From assembly GCF_003986935.1 (NCBI RefSeq), contig NZ_RJZE01000022.1, forward strand, positions 62,001 to 126,000: a DNA stretch of 64,000 nucleotides, given 5' to 3'. Below the pieces are notes generated by a model. It was given only the letters and a program-made list of their open reading frames with translations. It had not been told where the DNA came from and did not search any database. The first letter of the stretch is position 1, and every line of letters begins with the position of its first letter. Origin of the DNA: Paraburkholderia kururiensis JCM 10599 = LMG 19447. Its GTDB lineage: Bacteria; Pseudomonadota; Gammaproteobacteria; Burkholderiales; Burkholderiaceae. Position numbers and translations under genes: made by a program. Positions 40,630 through 49,857 of the stretch are shown piece by piece.

Positions 40630-43600
40630 TCACGCCCGCTCCAGCGTCGCCATCGCCCGCACCACCACGAGCAGCATCGAAAGGCTTGCGCCGCCCGTCG
40701 CGCGCAAATCGGCAAGCAGCCGGCCGTAGTGGTCGAGCGGCGCCTCGCGGCGGCCCTGCCAGCTTTGCACGAGATCGGCCGCCGTATCGTCGTGCGCGTG
40801 GCCTTCGGTGAGCGCACTCGCGGTCAGCGCGCGCTTGAGCCGCGCGAACTCGGCGAGCGCTGCGGCCCGCGCCAGCATGTCCCAATGCGTCGGCGTGGGC
40901 AGCGCGGCCGCGCGCTCGCCAATCCAGCCATAGTTGAGCAGCGTGCCCAGCGTGAAGTACACGCCCGCCACCCATTCGAGCGGACGTCCCGACGTTGCCG
41001 CCACTTCCGCGATATCGAGCAACGCGGCCGATATCTCGCCGCTCACCACGCGCACGGCGAGTTCGCTGTCCACGCCCGCATCCACCAACACGCGCTGACG
41101 CTCCGACAATGCTTCGAGGTCCGCTGCGGGAAGCAGCCGAGGCCATTGCGGCGCGAGCGTCTGCGCGGCCTCGCGGCAGCGCGCGAGCAGCTCCGCCATC
41201 CCGCCTTCGCCCGCGGCGCCCGCCTGCAGCTGGCGCAGGAACCACAGCGCTGCGCGTTCGAGCAGCCGCACCACCTCCACGAACATGCGCGCCTGCAGAT
41301 CGTCGGGCACGCGATTGTCGAGCGCGTCGATGGCGCGCCATACCTCGTCGAGTTCGAACACGTCGCGCGCCATCACGCAGGCCCGCACGATCTCGGCGGG
41401 CTTCGCATCGGTCTCTTCCACGAGCCGGTACACGAATTCGCAGCCCACGCGATTCACGAGCGCGTTGGTGAGGTGCGTCGCAAGTATTTCGCGGCGCAGC
41501 GGATGCTGCTGCATCAGCGCGCTGTAGCGGCGTTGCAATGGCTTCGGGAAGTAGTCGACGAGCATGTCGGCCACGAGCGGATCTTCGGGCACGTCGGACT
41601 CGAGCAGTTCGTCGTAGAGCCACATCTTGCTGTAGGCGAGCAGCACTGCACGTTCCGGCGTGGTGAGGCCCTGCTTCGCCGCTTCGCGCTCGGCAATCTC
41701 CTCGTCGTTCGGCAGAAATTCGATGGCGCGATTGAGCCGCCCGATGCGTTCCAGCGCCCGCATGAAACGCACCTCGGCATCGAAGAGCGGCACGCCATAG
41801 CGGCCCGCGATGGAAAGCGCCTGGGTCTGATAGTAGTTGTCGTGCAGCACGAGCAGCGCAACCTCGTCGGTCATTTCCGCGAGCAACGCGTTGCGCTGCT
41901 TGTCGGTCATCTCACCGTCCGCCACCACGAGGCCCAGCAGAATCTTGATGTTGACTTCGTGATCCGAACAATCCACCCCGGCCGAGTTGTCGATGGCATC
42001 GGTATTGATGCGGCCGCCGCGCTGCGCGAACTCGATGCGGCCCAGCTGCGTGAAACCGAGATTGCCGCCCTCGCCCACCACCTTGCAGCGCAGGTCGGCA
42101 CCGTTCACGCGCACGGCGTCGTTGGTGCGGTCGCCGGCCTGGGCATGCGTTTCGCGCGTGGCCTTCACATAGGTGCCGATGCCGCCGTTATAGAGCAGAT
42201 CGACCGGCGCCATCAGGATGGCGCGAATCAGCTCGCTGGGCGCGAGTGCCGTCGCGCTGATGCCGAGCGCTGCCTGCACGGGCTGCGAGATCGGGATCGT
42301 CTTGGCTGTGCGCGGGAACACGCCGCCGCCCGCGGAGATGAGCGCCGGGTCGTAGTCGGCCCAGCTCGACCGTTCGAGCGCGAAGATGCGCCCGCGTTCG
42401 GCGATGCTCACGGCAGGGTCCGGATTCGGATCGAGAAAGATGTGCCGGTGATCGAACGCTGCCACGAGGCGAATGAACGGCGAGAGCAGCATGCCGTTGC
42501 CGAACACGTCGCCCGACATGTCGCCGATGCCCACCACCGTGAACGGCGTGGTCTGCGTATCGACGCTCATTTCGCGGAAATGGCGCTTCACCGACTCCCA
42601 GGCGCCGCGCGCCGTGATGGCCATCTTCTTGTGGTCGTAGCCCACCGATCCGCCCGAGGCAAACGCATCGTCGAGCCAGAAGCCGTATTCGCGCGAAATG
42701 GCGTTCGCGTAGTCGGAAAACGTGGCCGTGCCCTTGTCGGCGGCTACCACGAGGTAGGGGTCGTCGGGGTCGTGCCGCACCACGTCGAGCGGTGGCACGA
42801 TGGCGCCGCCCGCGCGGTTGTCCGTGAGATCGAGCAGGCCGCGCAGGAAGGTCTGGTAGCACGCCACGCCTTCCTTGAGCCACGCTTCGCGCTCGCTCGC
42901 GGGCGGCGGGTTCTTCACGACGAAGCCGCCCTTCGATCCCACCGGCACGATCACCACGTTCTTCACCATCTGCGCCTTCATGAGGCCCAGCACTTCGGTG
43001 CGGAAATCTTCGCGGCGATCGGACCAGCGCAAGCCGCCGCGCGCCACACGTCCGCCGCGCAGATGCACGCCTTCCACGCGCGGCGAATACACCCAGATCT
43101 CGAACATGGGCTTCGGTTCGGGCAGCCCCGGCACCTCGCGCGGATCGAACTTGAACGAGAGCGCGGGCCTGGTCCGCCCTTCGGCGTCGCGTTGATAGTA
43201 GTTGGTGCGCTGCGTCGCGTTGATGACGCCGAGGAACTGGCGAAGAATGCGGTCTTCGTCGAGATTGGGCACCTTGTCGAGCGCGCCTTCAATGGCTTTT
43301 TGCAGATACGCGATGCGCTCGCCGCGCAGGCTGCCGTGCGCCTCGCCCAGCGCCGGATCGAAGCGCGCGCAGAACAGTTCGACCAGCGCGCGTGCAATCT
43401 GCGGATTACCCGTGAGCGCACGTTCGATGTAGGCATCGCTGAAGGTGGAGCCCACCTGCCGCAGATACTTCGCATAGGCTCGCAAAATCGTCACTTCGCG
43501 CGCGGCCAGATGGGCGCGCAAGACAAGCCGGTTGAAGTTGTCGTCTTCGATGACGGCGGTCCATACCTGTTCGAAGGCCTCTTCGAAGAGGTCTTTCACG

Positions 43601-45504
43601 CGCTCGATGTCGAACTCCATCTCGTCGGCCAGCTCAAGCCCGAAGTCGTGAATCCACGCGGGCGTCACGCCTTGTGCCTCGATCAGATACGGACGCTCTT
43701 CGTCCACGCGCACGCCCAGATGTTCGAGCATCGGCAGACTGCGCGACAGCGCGATAGGCGGTCCCGCACGATACACCTTGAAGCGGAACGCGCGCGGCCC
43801 CGATTCAATGGGCCGGTAGAGATTCATCGCGAGACGATCCGTGCCCTGCACGCGTTCGATCAACTCGATGTCGCGCACCGCCGTGCGCGCGGCGTAGTCG
43901 TCGCGATAGCCTGCCGGAAACGAATCGCCGTAACGCAGTAGCAGGCGGTTGCCCTGCTCTTCGCCGAAGGCGTCGAGCAAGGCGTCGGCGAGGTCGTCCT
44001 GCCAGCGGCGCGTGGCGAGCACGACGCGCGCTTCCAGCTCGCGCGTATCGACTTCAGGCATGGCGCCGGGCGCGGCATGCACGACGAAGTGAATGCGCGC
44101 GAGCGTCGATTCGGAGAGCAGCGGCGTGAACTCGACGCTCTCGCCGTTGAACGCACCCATGAGCAGCTTCGCCACACGGCGCCGCCAGTCGGTGTTGTAC
44201 TTGTCGCGCGGCACGAACACGAGGCACGAGACGAAGCGGTCGAAACGGTCGCGCCGCACGAAGAGCCGCGTGCGCTGATGTTCCTGCAAACGCAGCACGC
44301 CGAGCGCCATGTCGTAGAGCGAGTCTTCGTCGGTCTGGAACAGCTCGTCGCGTGGCCAGGTTTCGAGCACGGTCACGAGCGACTTCGCGAGATGCCCTTT
44401 CGGCAGGAAGCCGGCGCGCTGCACGATATGGGCGCACTTGCGGCGCACGATAGGAATGTCCGCGCTGGAGCCGAAATAAGCCGTGGACGTATAGAGCCCG
44501 ATGAAGCGGCGCTCGCCCTTCACCGTGCCGTCCGCGCCCGCGAGCTTCACGCCGACGTAATCGAGATAGCCCGGCCGGTGCACCGTGGCACGCGAATTGG
44601 CCTTCGTGAGAAAGATGGGCCAGGCGCCGTTGACGATCTCCGCAGCCGCGGGCGGCAGCAGCGTGACGTCGGACGCGCCCGGCTGGCGCAAGCCCTCGCG
44701 CAGAATGCCGAGCCCCGAGCCCGGCACGCCGCGCAGCGCAAGGCCGCCGTCGTGCTCGACCAGTTCGTAGTCGCGCTGGCCGAGAAACGTGAAGTGGTCC
44801 GCCACCATCCATTCGACAAACGCGCGCGCCTCCACGCCTTCGGGCGTGGTCTCGTGGGCTTTCATCTCCTTGATGGTGGCCCGTGCCGTTTCGATCATGC
44901 GCGGCCAGTCTTCCACCGCGGCCCGCACGTCGCCCAGCACGCGCGTAATGTCGTGGCGCAAGGCGTCGAGTTTTGCCGCGTCGCCACAACGGTCCACCTC
45001 GAAATGAATGAACGACGCCAGCAGCGAATGCCCGCTGCCGCCCTCGCTGCCGGGGCATACGCGAACGATGGCGCCGGCCTCTCCTTCTTTTGCCCCCGCT
45101 TCAGCACGCCAGATGCGAAACACCGGATGCAGCACCGAATGCAGTGCAAGACCCAGCCGGTTCACGGCCATCGAAACGGAGTCCACGAGAAACGGCATGT
45201 CGTCGTTGACGATCTCGACCACCGTGTGGTCCGAGTGCCAGCCGTGCTGCTCGAGAATGGGGTTGTAGACGCGCAGCCGTTCGCCGCCTGAGACGAAGCG
45301 CTGCGCTGTCTGCCAGTGCGCCATGGCGGCGCCGTAGAGGTCTGCGATGCTGCGGCTTTGCAGGTCGTCCGCATCGCCGAAATCGTAGTAGTGCCGCAGG
45401 AACGGTTCCACCACGTTGAACGCCGCTTCGGGAAGGCGCCCCCGCGCGAATTCGACGACATCGTTGAGCCGGTGCGCCACGGCTTCTTCGGTCTTCGCCT
45501 GCAT
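40630..45504 (-). CDS. gdhB: NAD-specific glutamate dehydrogenase, large (180-kDa) type
   Basis: This 1624-residue enzyme oxidises glutamate to 2-oxoglutarate and ammonia. It has the layout of the L_180 group: a long regulatory N-terminal half with ACT-like parts, then the catalytic core (residues about 720-1230; GGLRWSDRREDFRTEVLGLMKAQMVKNVVIVPVGSKGGFV carries the substrate lysines; GDMSGDVFGNGMLLS in the nucleotide region), and a helical C-terminal part. ATG 45504 (MQAKTEEAV) has GGAGG 6 nt upstream. Length matches the Pseudomonas enzyme (about 1620). It may feed carbon from hydroxyproline or GABA-derived glutamate into the TCA cycle. Confidence 0.96.
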   Translation of the reverse strand: MQAKTEEAVAHRLNDVVEFARGRLPEAAFNVVEPFLRHYYDFGDADDLQSRSIADLYGAAMAHWQTAQRFVSGGERLRVYNPILEQHGWHSDHTVVEIVNDDMPFLVDSVSMAVNRLGLALHSVLHPVFRIWRAEAGAKEGEAGAIVRVCPGSEGGSGHSLLASFIHFEVDRCGDAAKLDALRHDITRVLGDVRAAVEDWPRMIETARATIKEMKAHETTPEGVEARAFVEWMVADHFTFLGQRDYELVEHDGGLALRGVPGSGLGILREGLRQPGASDVTLLPPAAAEIVNGAWPIFLTKANSRATVHRPGYLDYVGVKLAGADGTVKGERRFIGLYTSTAYFGSSADIPIVRRKCAHIVQRAGFLPKGHLAKSLVTVLETWPRDELFQTDEDSLYDMALGVLRLQEHQRTRLFVRRDRFDRFVSCLVFVPRDKYNTDWRRRVAKLLMGAFNGESVEFTPLLSESTLARIHFVVHAAPGAMPEVDTRELEARVVLATRRWQDDLADALLDAFGEEQGNRLLLRYGDSFPAGYRDDYAARTAVRDIELIERVQGTDRLAMNLYRPIESGPRAFRFKVYRAGPPIALSRSLPMLEHLGVRVDEERPYLIEAQGVTPAWIHDFGLELADEMEFDIERVKDLFEEAFEQVWTAVIEDDNFNRLVLRAHLAAREVTILRAYAKYLRQVGSTFSDAYIERALTGNPQIARALVELFCARFDPALGEAHGSLRGERIAYLQKAIEGALDKVPNLDEDRILRQFLGVINATQRTNYYQRDAEGRTRPALSFKFDPREVPGLPEPKPMFEIWVYSPRVEGVHLRGGRVARGGLRWSDRREDFRTEVLGLMKAQMVKNVVIVPVGSKGGFVVKNPPPASEREAWLKEGVACYQTFLRGLLDLTDNRAGGAIVPPLDVVRHDPDDPYLVVAADKGTATFSDYANAISREYGFWLDDAFASGGSVGYDHKKMAITARGAWESVKRHFREMSVDTQTTPFTVVGIGDMSGDVFGNGMLLSPFIRLVAAFDHRHIFLDPNPDPAVSIAERGRIFALERSSWADYDPALISAGGGVFPRTAKTIPISQPVQAALGISATALAPSELIRAILMAPVDLLYNGGIGTYVKATRETHAQAGDRTNDAVRVNGADLRCKVVGEGGNLGFTQLGRIEFAQRGGRINTDAIDNSAGVDCSDHEVNIKILLGLVVADGEMTDKQRNALLAEMTDEVALLVLHDNYYQTQALSIAGRYGVPLFDAEVRFMRALERIGRLNRAIEFLPNDEEIAEREAAKQGLTTPERAVLLAYSKMWLYDELLESDVPEDPLVADMLVDYFPKPLQRRYSALMQQHPLRREILATHLTNALVNRVGCEFVYRLVEETDAKPAEIVRACVMARDVFELDEVWRAIDALDNRVPDDLQARMFVEVVRLLERAALWFLRQLQAGAAGEGGMAELLARCREAAQTLAPQWPRLLPAADLEALSERQRVLVDAGVDSELAVRVVSGEISAALLDIAEVAATSGRPLEWVAGVYFTLGTLLNYGWIGERAAALPTPTHWDMLARAAALAEFARLKRALTASALTEGHAHDDTAADLVQSWQGRREAPLDHYGRLLADLRATGGASLSMLLVVVRAMATLERA

Positions 45505-46027
45505 GATGTCCTCCGCCAGCGGGTGAGCATCGCCTGCATTGTCAGAGCGCATTATGCGCCACGACCATGAAAAAGCGAGGACAGTGCAGGCGGCGCGGCG
45601 GTGTTCATGTACGGGAGATGCACGGGCGTGCACTCCGCTTGCACGCTGCGCCACGGTCACGATCTGTTACACGCCGAACGTGCGGCAGCCCGCATATCGG
45701 CGTGGTTTCCAGGGTTCGCCGCAGTGGCAACGCCATACGCGTGCATTACTCTTTGGAGGTCCGGCGAGCCGTCGTTCGAAGGCTTCGACGGAACGCTGCC
45801 TGTTTCACCCTAACCAGACACATAGCGCCGGCACGGCATGAACGTCGATGCCTGCGCATGCATGACCGGAAGCGGGCGCGGCGATGCTGCATTGCGCTCA
45901 TGCATTGCAGTGCACCGTGCACTCCGGTTCATGCCCGACGTCTTTCAGACGCGCGGTTTCGTCGAAAGACGCCGGCCTGCCAGCGAAATGTCCCGGGGGT
46001 AACACGCCCAGTCATGGAGACAGAGCC
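45505..46027. other. 523-bp gap between gdhB and the beta-barrel gene
   Basis: It contains GCGCAT-T-ATGCGC (45547-45559), near the gdhB start, and the palindrome AGTGCAC-C-GTGCACT (45909-45923), 105 bp before the beta-barrel start. Open frames are GC-driven and lack ribosome sites. No gene is called. Confidence 0.5.
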
Positions 46028-47482
46028 ATGAGGAGCAGGCCATTTCGTCGATTTCCTCAAGGTGTGCGCGCGAACGCCATTGCGTGCGCCACACTGCTGC
46101 TGTTTGCGGCGAGCGCGCATTCGCAATCGCTCGAAACGCAAGCCGCTCAAGCGGCCCAGGCGGACGAGCGCGCGAGTATCAGCGCGCTGCGCCAGGAGCT
46201 GGACAAACGCATCCAGGAACTTGAAGCCCTCAAGCACAAGCTCGCCGACGAAGAGGCGAACTTCGCGCGCCTGAGCCGTGCGCTCGACACCGGCAAGCTG
46301 GAGACAGCGCGCGGCACGGGCGGCACCGACGTGAACGGTCAGCCGCTTGGCAACGCGGATGGCACCTCGGATGGCAACGCGGGTAACACCGCGAGCAGCA
46401 CCACAGGCGGCACCACGGCCGCCCCGGGGCCAGCCGTGCAGAGCGCCCAGGCCACCCCCGCCGGCAACGCGCCGCCCTCCACACCCGCGCCGAACCAGCC
46501 TGTCGGCCAGGCCCCCGTCGCCGATACGCGGCCGCCCGCCGTCGCGCCCATCTTCGAGCAGCCCGGCGTGCTCACGCCGCGTCACTCGTTCGTCGTGGAG
46601 CCGTACTTCCAGTTCGCCTATTCGTCGCAGAACCAGCTTTCGCTGGTGGGCTACACGATCATTCCGGCGCTGCTGATCGGGCTCATCAACGTGAGCGAAG
46701 TGAAAACGACCACGCTCACAGGCGGCGTGGCCGTGCGCTATGGCCTCACGAACCGGATGGAGCTGGAAGTGCGCGTGCCCTACGTGTATCAGACCAACGA
46801 TACGGTGGGCCGGCAGATCTTCACGGGCGCCGCTTCGAACAGCGTGATCAGCAGCAACGGTCATGGCCTCGGCGACGTGGAAATGACGTTGCGCTACCAG
46901 CTCAACCAGGGCGGCCCGGACAAGTTCTATTACATCGGCTGGCTGCGTTTCAAGTCGGCCACCGGCAAGAGCCCGTTCGACGTGGTGACCGACTGCGTGA
47001 CGACCTGCATTTCGAACACGACCGGCACGGGCCTGCCGCTCGAGCAGCCCACGGGCTCCGGCTTCTATGCGATCCAGCCTGGCCTCACGTGGCTCTTCCC
47101 GACCGACCCCGTAGTGTTCTTCGGCAACTTCAGCTACCTGCACAGCTTCGGCAAGGACGAAACGCTCACGCTGCGCAACGGCGCCACGCAGTTCCTCGGC
47201 AAGGTTCAGCCTGGCGACATCTGGGGCTTCAATATCGGCATGGGGCTTGCGCTGAACGAGAAGGCGTCGGTGAGCATCGGCTACGACCAGAGCATCGTGC
47301 TGCCTACGTCGCAGAACGGCCAGACCGTGCCGGGCTCGGTGCGCGTGGTGCTGGGCACCCTGTTGATCGGCTACTCGTACCGGCTCTCGCCGAAAACGAC
47401 GCTCAACTTCTCGATAGGCGCCGGGCTCACGCGCGACACGCCGGACCTCACGCTCACGCTGCGCGTGCCCATGTCGTTCTGA
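46028..47482 (+). CDS. FapF-like outer-membrane beta-barrel protein with N-terminal coiled coil
   Basis: This 484-residue protein has a signal peptide (LLLFAASAHSQ). An amphipathic helix or coiled coil spans residues about 36-90 (SALRQELDKRIQELEALKHKLADEEANFARLSRAL), and a Gly/Thr/Pro-rich linker covers 95-175. A barrel of alternating strands from about 185 ends in PMSF with terminal Phe (PF13557-like 'phenol degradation meta' fold). This order matches Pseudomonas FapF, the trimeric amyloid secretion channel. ATG 46028 has GGAG about 8 nt upstream. It converges with the C39/secreted-protein operon. The FapF role is inferred from architecture and context, not from strong identity. Confidence 0.8.
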   Translation: MRSRPFRRFPQGVRANAIACATLLLFAASAHSQSLETQAAQAAQADERASISALRQELDKRIQELEALKHKLADEEANFARLSRALDTGKLETARGTGGTDVNGQPLGNADGTSDGNAGNTASSTTGGTTAAPGPAVQSAQATPAGNAPPSTPAPNQPVGQAPVADTRPPAVAPIFEQPGVLTPRHSFVVEPYFQFAYSSQNQLSLVGYTIIPALLIGLINVSEVKTTTLTGGVAVRYGLTNRMELEVRVPYVYQTNDTVGRQIFTGAASNSVISSNGHGLGDVEMTLRYQLNQGGPDKFYYIGWLRFKSATGKSPFDVVTDCVTTCISNTTGTGLPLEQPTGSGFYAIQPGLTWLFPTDPVVFFGNFSYLHSFGKDETLTLRNGATQFLGKVQPGDIWGFNIGMGLALNEKASVSIGYDQSIVLPTSQNGQTVPGSVRVVLGTLLIGYSYRLSPKTTLNFSIGAGLTRDTPDLTLTLRVPMSF

Positions 47483-47502
47483 ACGCGCTGAGCGCTCCGA
47501 AT

Positions 47503-47521
47503 GCCCGTGCCTTGCGCGGGC
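47503..47521. terminator. Hairpin between convergent genes of the amyloid-like locus
   Basis: GCCCGTGC and GCGCGGGC (47503-47521) pair over a CTT loop with one G-T wobble, in the 70-bp convergent gap. It lacks a T-run, so it is a weak or Rho-assisted terminator at best. Confidence 0.45.
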
Positions 47522-47552
47522 GCTTCAACCCACGCGCTGCCGCCGCGCGCTC

Positions 47553-48335
47553 CTAACGGGGACGCACGGTGGCGGCGAGCGCCGCATTGATGGACGAGAT
47601 GAGATTGGCGACCTTGTACGAGGCGAGCGAGTTCACCGACGTGTTGATCGACGTGAGCGCCTGGATCTGCTGGTTGTTCAACGTGTTCTGAATGGCCATT
47701 GCGCCGGGCGGCAGCGCGCCCGGCTGCACCGCATTGCCGCGCCCGTTCTGCACAAGCGTGCTCGCGCCGCCCGATGCCAGCATGGCCTGAGCCTGCTGCG
47801 CCGTCATCGCGCCTACGTCGGGAATGTTGAAGCTCGTCTGCGTGACGAGGTTGCCGTTCACATAGACCGCGCGCGAAATGCCGAACGACACCTTGAGACC
47901 TTGCGACGTGTCGAAGCCGCCGCGCAGGGTGTCGAGACGTTGCTCGCTGAGCGCTGTGGTCTGGGTGGCCGGCCAGTTGGGATCGCTCGCGGTGGACGGC
48001 GGCGGATCGCCGGCTGCTACGCGCGCGTCTCTCGCGCCTTGCGCTTCATGCGCGCCTGTCGTTTGCATGGCGCCCCCGGTCAGTTCGCTCACCACCACGG
48101 GCGCTTCTGTCGGAATGGGCGCGGCCACTTCCTCGCCGGTCTGACCCGACGCTGCGGTCTGCATGCCGTCCGCGCCCGCTCCAGTAGCGGACGAATACAT
48201 CGCCACACCGTCTTCGTCGATGCTGCCTGTCGCGACGGAGGGCACATCGCCGTCCACCGCATCGACCACCGGCGGCACGAGTCCGCCGTACGCCAGCGCC
48301 ACGATGCAAGCGAGTTTCAGAGGTCTATGTTTCAT
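47553..48335 (-). CDS. Secreted protein of unknown function with LDTLRGG motif (amyloid-like locus)
   Basis: This 260-residue protein has an N-terminal signal (CIVALAYGGLVPPVVDA). A poorly ordered Ala/Thr/Glu-rich stretch runs to about residue 125, then LSEQRLDTLRGG (129-140). After it comes a different, strand- and Asn/Gln-rich half: GLKVSFGISRAVYVNGNLVTQTSFNIPD, VQNGRGNAVQPG, IQNTLNNQQIQALTSINTSVNSLASYK. The RGG looks like a double-glycine cleavage site for the C39 peptidase encoded 8 nt upstream. In gene position it matches FapE, but I cannot show homology. It is the last gene of the minus-strand operon. Confidence 0.8.
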   Translation of the reverse strand: MKHRPLKLACIVALAYGGLVPPVVDAVDGDVPSVATGSIDEDGVAMYSSATGAGADGMQTAASGQTGEEVAAPIPTEAPVVVSELTGGAMQTTGAHEAQGARDARVAAGDPPPSTASDPNWPATQTTALSEQRLDTLRGGFDTSQGLKVSFGISRAVYVNGNLVTQTSFNIPDVGAMTAQQAQAMLASGGASTLVQNGRGNAVQPGALPPGAMAIQNTLNNQQIQALTSINTSVNSLASYKVANLISSINAALAATVRPR

Positions 48336-48343
48336 CGCGGTTC

Positions 48344-49048
48344 TCAGAATTCGCCCGGACCGAGCTTCGGCACGACCACCTGAAACAGGCTGTCGCGCGG
48401 TATGCCCACGTAGAGCGGCGCCTGCGGCGCAACGTGCCAGTCGCTGGCGTCGTTGAACCTGGGCGGCTCAGGCCGGTTGTGGATGACGAACACCACGTGG
48501 TCCTGCCATCTCTCTTCGAAGGTTTCCTGCGAAATGGCGCGCGTGCCGGTGGCCGGATCGCCGATCAGCACGCGGCCATTGCGCATGCCCTTCACCACGA
48601 CGAAGTGGTGGTAACCGTGTTCGACGATCAGCACGATGGCGGGCGTCTTCGTCTCTTCGAGCTTCGAGAGCGGCACTTCGTAGCCGTCCGCCTGGAAGCC
48701 GTGCGCCATCAGGAAATTGCGGATGTCGAGCAGAGAAAAACCCTCCCTGCGGATCTTCTCCTGGTTGCCGTGCTCGTACATTTCGATGAACGCCTGCTGC
48801 TCCGTCACCGGATAGTCGTACTGGTAAGTCAGCAGCGTGGCGACCGCGGCCGAGCCGCAGCTGAAGTCGAATTGCTGCTTCACGGTGCGCTTGAAGCGGG
48901 CCTCCTTGAGGCTCGTCACATGCATGCCGTAATAGCCGCCGCGCGGGTCGGAGATGTCGATCGGGTCGGCCGAGGCGGCCTGCACGATCATGCCGGCCGC
49001 CAGCGCGGCGCATGCAAAAACGATCTTCCTCGCTGCGTTGCGGTTCAT
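48344..49048 (-). CDS. Exported C39-family cysteine peptidase (FapD-like)
   Basis: This 234-residue protein has a signal peptide (ALAAGMIVQAASA|DP). A papain-like C39 fold follows: oxyanion Gln and nucleophile in QQFDFSCGSAAVATLL (C64), His in GYHHFVVVKG (H148) and Asp in IGDPATG (D164). C39 enzymes cleave after GG motifs; this one is not fused to an ABC exporter and acts in the periplasm. FapD of the Pseudomonas amyloid system has the same stand-alone layout. It is 23 nt after the 189-residue protein gene and 8 nt before the 260-residue protein gene, both of which carry RGG motifs. Confidence 0.88.
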   Translation of the reverse strand: MNRNAARKIVFACAALAAGMIVQAASADPIDISDPRGGYYGMHVTSLKEARFKRTVKQQFDFSCGSAAVATLLTYQYDYPVTEQQAFIEMYEHGNQEKIRREGFSLLDIRNFLMAHGFQADGYEVPLSKLEETKTPAIVLIVEHGYHHFVVVKGMRNGRVLIGDPATGTRAISQETFEERWQDHVVFVIHNRPEPPRFNDASDWHVAPQAPLYVGIPRDSLFQVVVPKLGPGEF

Positions 49049-49071
49049 GGCTCGCCTGCACTCGATTGCAT

Positions 49072-49641
49072 TCAATTCCCGAAGCGCACGTTCAAGACAG
49101 TGGCGTTCTGGATCAGCACGTTGGCGCCGGTGTTCTGGATCACCGTGGGCAGCCCGCTCGAGTTCGAGAACGAGCCGTCGCTGATCGAGTTCGAACCCGT
49201 CACGACCTTGTAGGCGGTGTTGTCCGCAACCGTGCCGGTCAGATTGTTCTGGCCGACCATCACGTCGCCGCCGCGCTGAGTGTCGAGCTGGCTTGCGTCG
49301 AGCGCCACGCCGAACTGGGCATCGGGCGGTGCTGCGGGTAGCGCTGCGGCTGGTGCTGGGGACGCCGCGGGCGTTGTGGTTGCTGCTGCGAGCGGTGCTG
49401 GGGACGCCGTGGGCGTTGTGGTTGCCGCGGTGACAACAGGCGCTGCAGCGACTGCGCCCGGCTGCGACGCTGCACTGCTCGCTGCACTTCTTCCAGGCTC
49501 TGCCCTCGCCTGGGCAGCCTGGGCAGCCTCCATGGCTACGCCCGTTCCCGTTGCCGGAGCATCGGCGGCGTGAACGGCGAAGCCGGGCAGCGCCAACACA
49601 ACAGGCAATACCAGCTGCGCAAACCGTTTTTGCGCTTGCAT
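49072..49641 (-). CDS. Secreted 189-residue protein with LDTQRGG motif (amyloid-like locus)
   Basis: A signal peptide (LVLPVVLALPGFAVHA|AD) precedes an Ala/Pro/Thr-rich region with a duplicated 14-residue unit (TTTPxASPAPxAAA). Then comes ASQLDTQRGG (residues 116-125) and a 64-residue tail rich in Asn, Ser, Thr and Val: QNNLTGTVADNTAYKVV, GSNSISDGSFSNSSG, and LPTVIQNTGANVLIQNATVLNV. Cleavage after RGG by the C39 peptidase would release this tail. The tail's end resembles the C-terminus of the glycine-rich protein encoded upstream. It could be an amyloid nucleator or minor fibre subunit. GGGAG precedes the ATG. Confidence 0.8.
   Translation of the reverse strand: MQAQKRFAQLVLPVVLALPGFAVHAADAPATGTGVAMEAAQAAQARAEPGRSAASSAASQPGAVAAAPVVTAATTTPTASPAPLAAATTTPAASPAPAAALPAAPPDAQFGVALDASQLDTQRGGDVMVGQNNLTGTVADNTAYKVVTGSNSISDGSFSNSSGLPTVIQNTGANVLIQNATVLNVRFGN
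49352..49435. repeat. Two copies of a 42-bp tandem repeat inside the 189-residue protein gene
   Basis: The unit beginning GGTGCTGGGGACGCC at 49352 recurs at 49394 with few changes. It encodes the repeated Ala/Pro/Thr block ahead of the RGG motif, so copy-number change would alter only the part thought to be removed. Confidence 0.7.
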
Positions 49642-49780
49642 GGTGGTCTCCCTCGTCCTGCAGTCCTGCATGCGGCCGGATGCAAGGCACGCAGGACAGG
49701 TTGTCTGCGATGCCTGCCGTGCGCCACGCGCGTGACGAGCCAACGAGGCCCGACGCGAAGCACAGGGCGGCGGAGCGACC

Positions 49781-49809
49781 GCCGCAAGGCGCAGACCGCG
49801 CCTTGCGGC
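49781..49809 (-). terminator. Perfect 12-bp stem-loop between the glycine-rich gene and the rest of the operon
   Basis: GCCGCAAGGCGC (49781-49792) and GCGCCTTGCGGC (49798-49809) flank a 5-nt loop, about 50 bp past the glycine-rich gene stop. There is no T-run. It may be an mRNA-stabilising or partially terminating hairpin that keeps the first gene's product in excess, as in other fibre operons. Confidence 0.65.
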
Positions 49810-49857
49810 AAATCGCACGACTGACTGCTTACGCTGACTGCTTACGTTGCTGAGCGC

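Noticed and set aside
49352..49435. Repeat in the 189-residue protein gene as CRISPR or mobile element
   Set aside because: It has only two copies, in frame, inside a coding sequence, so it is protein-level repetition.
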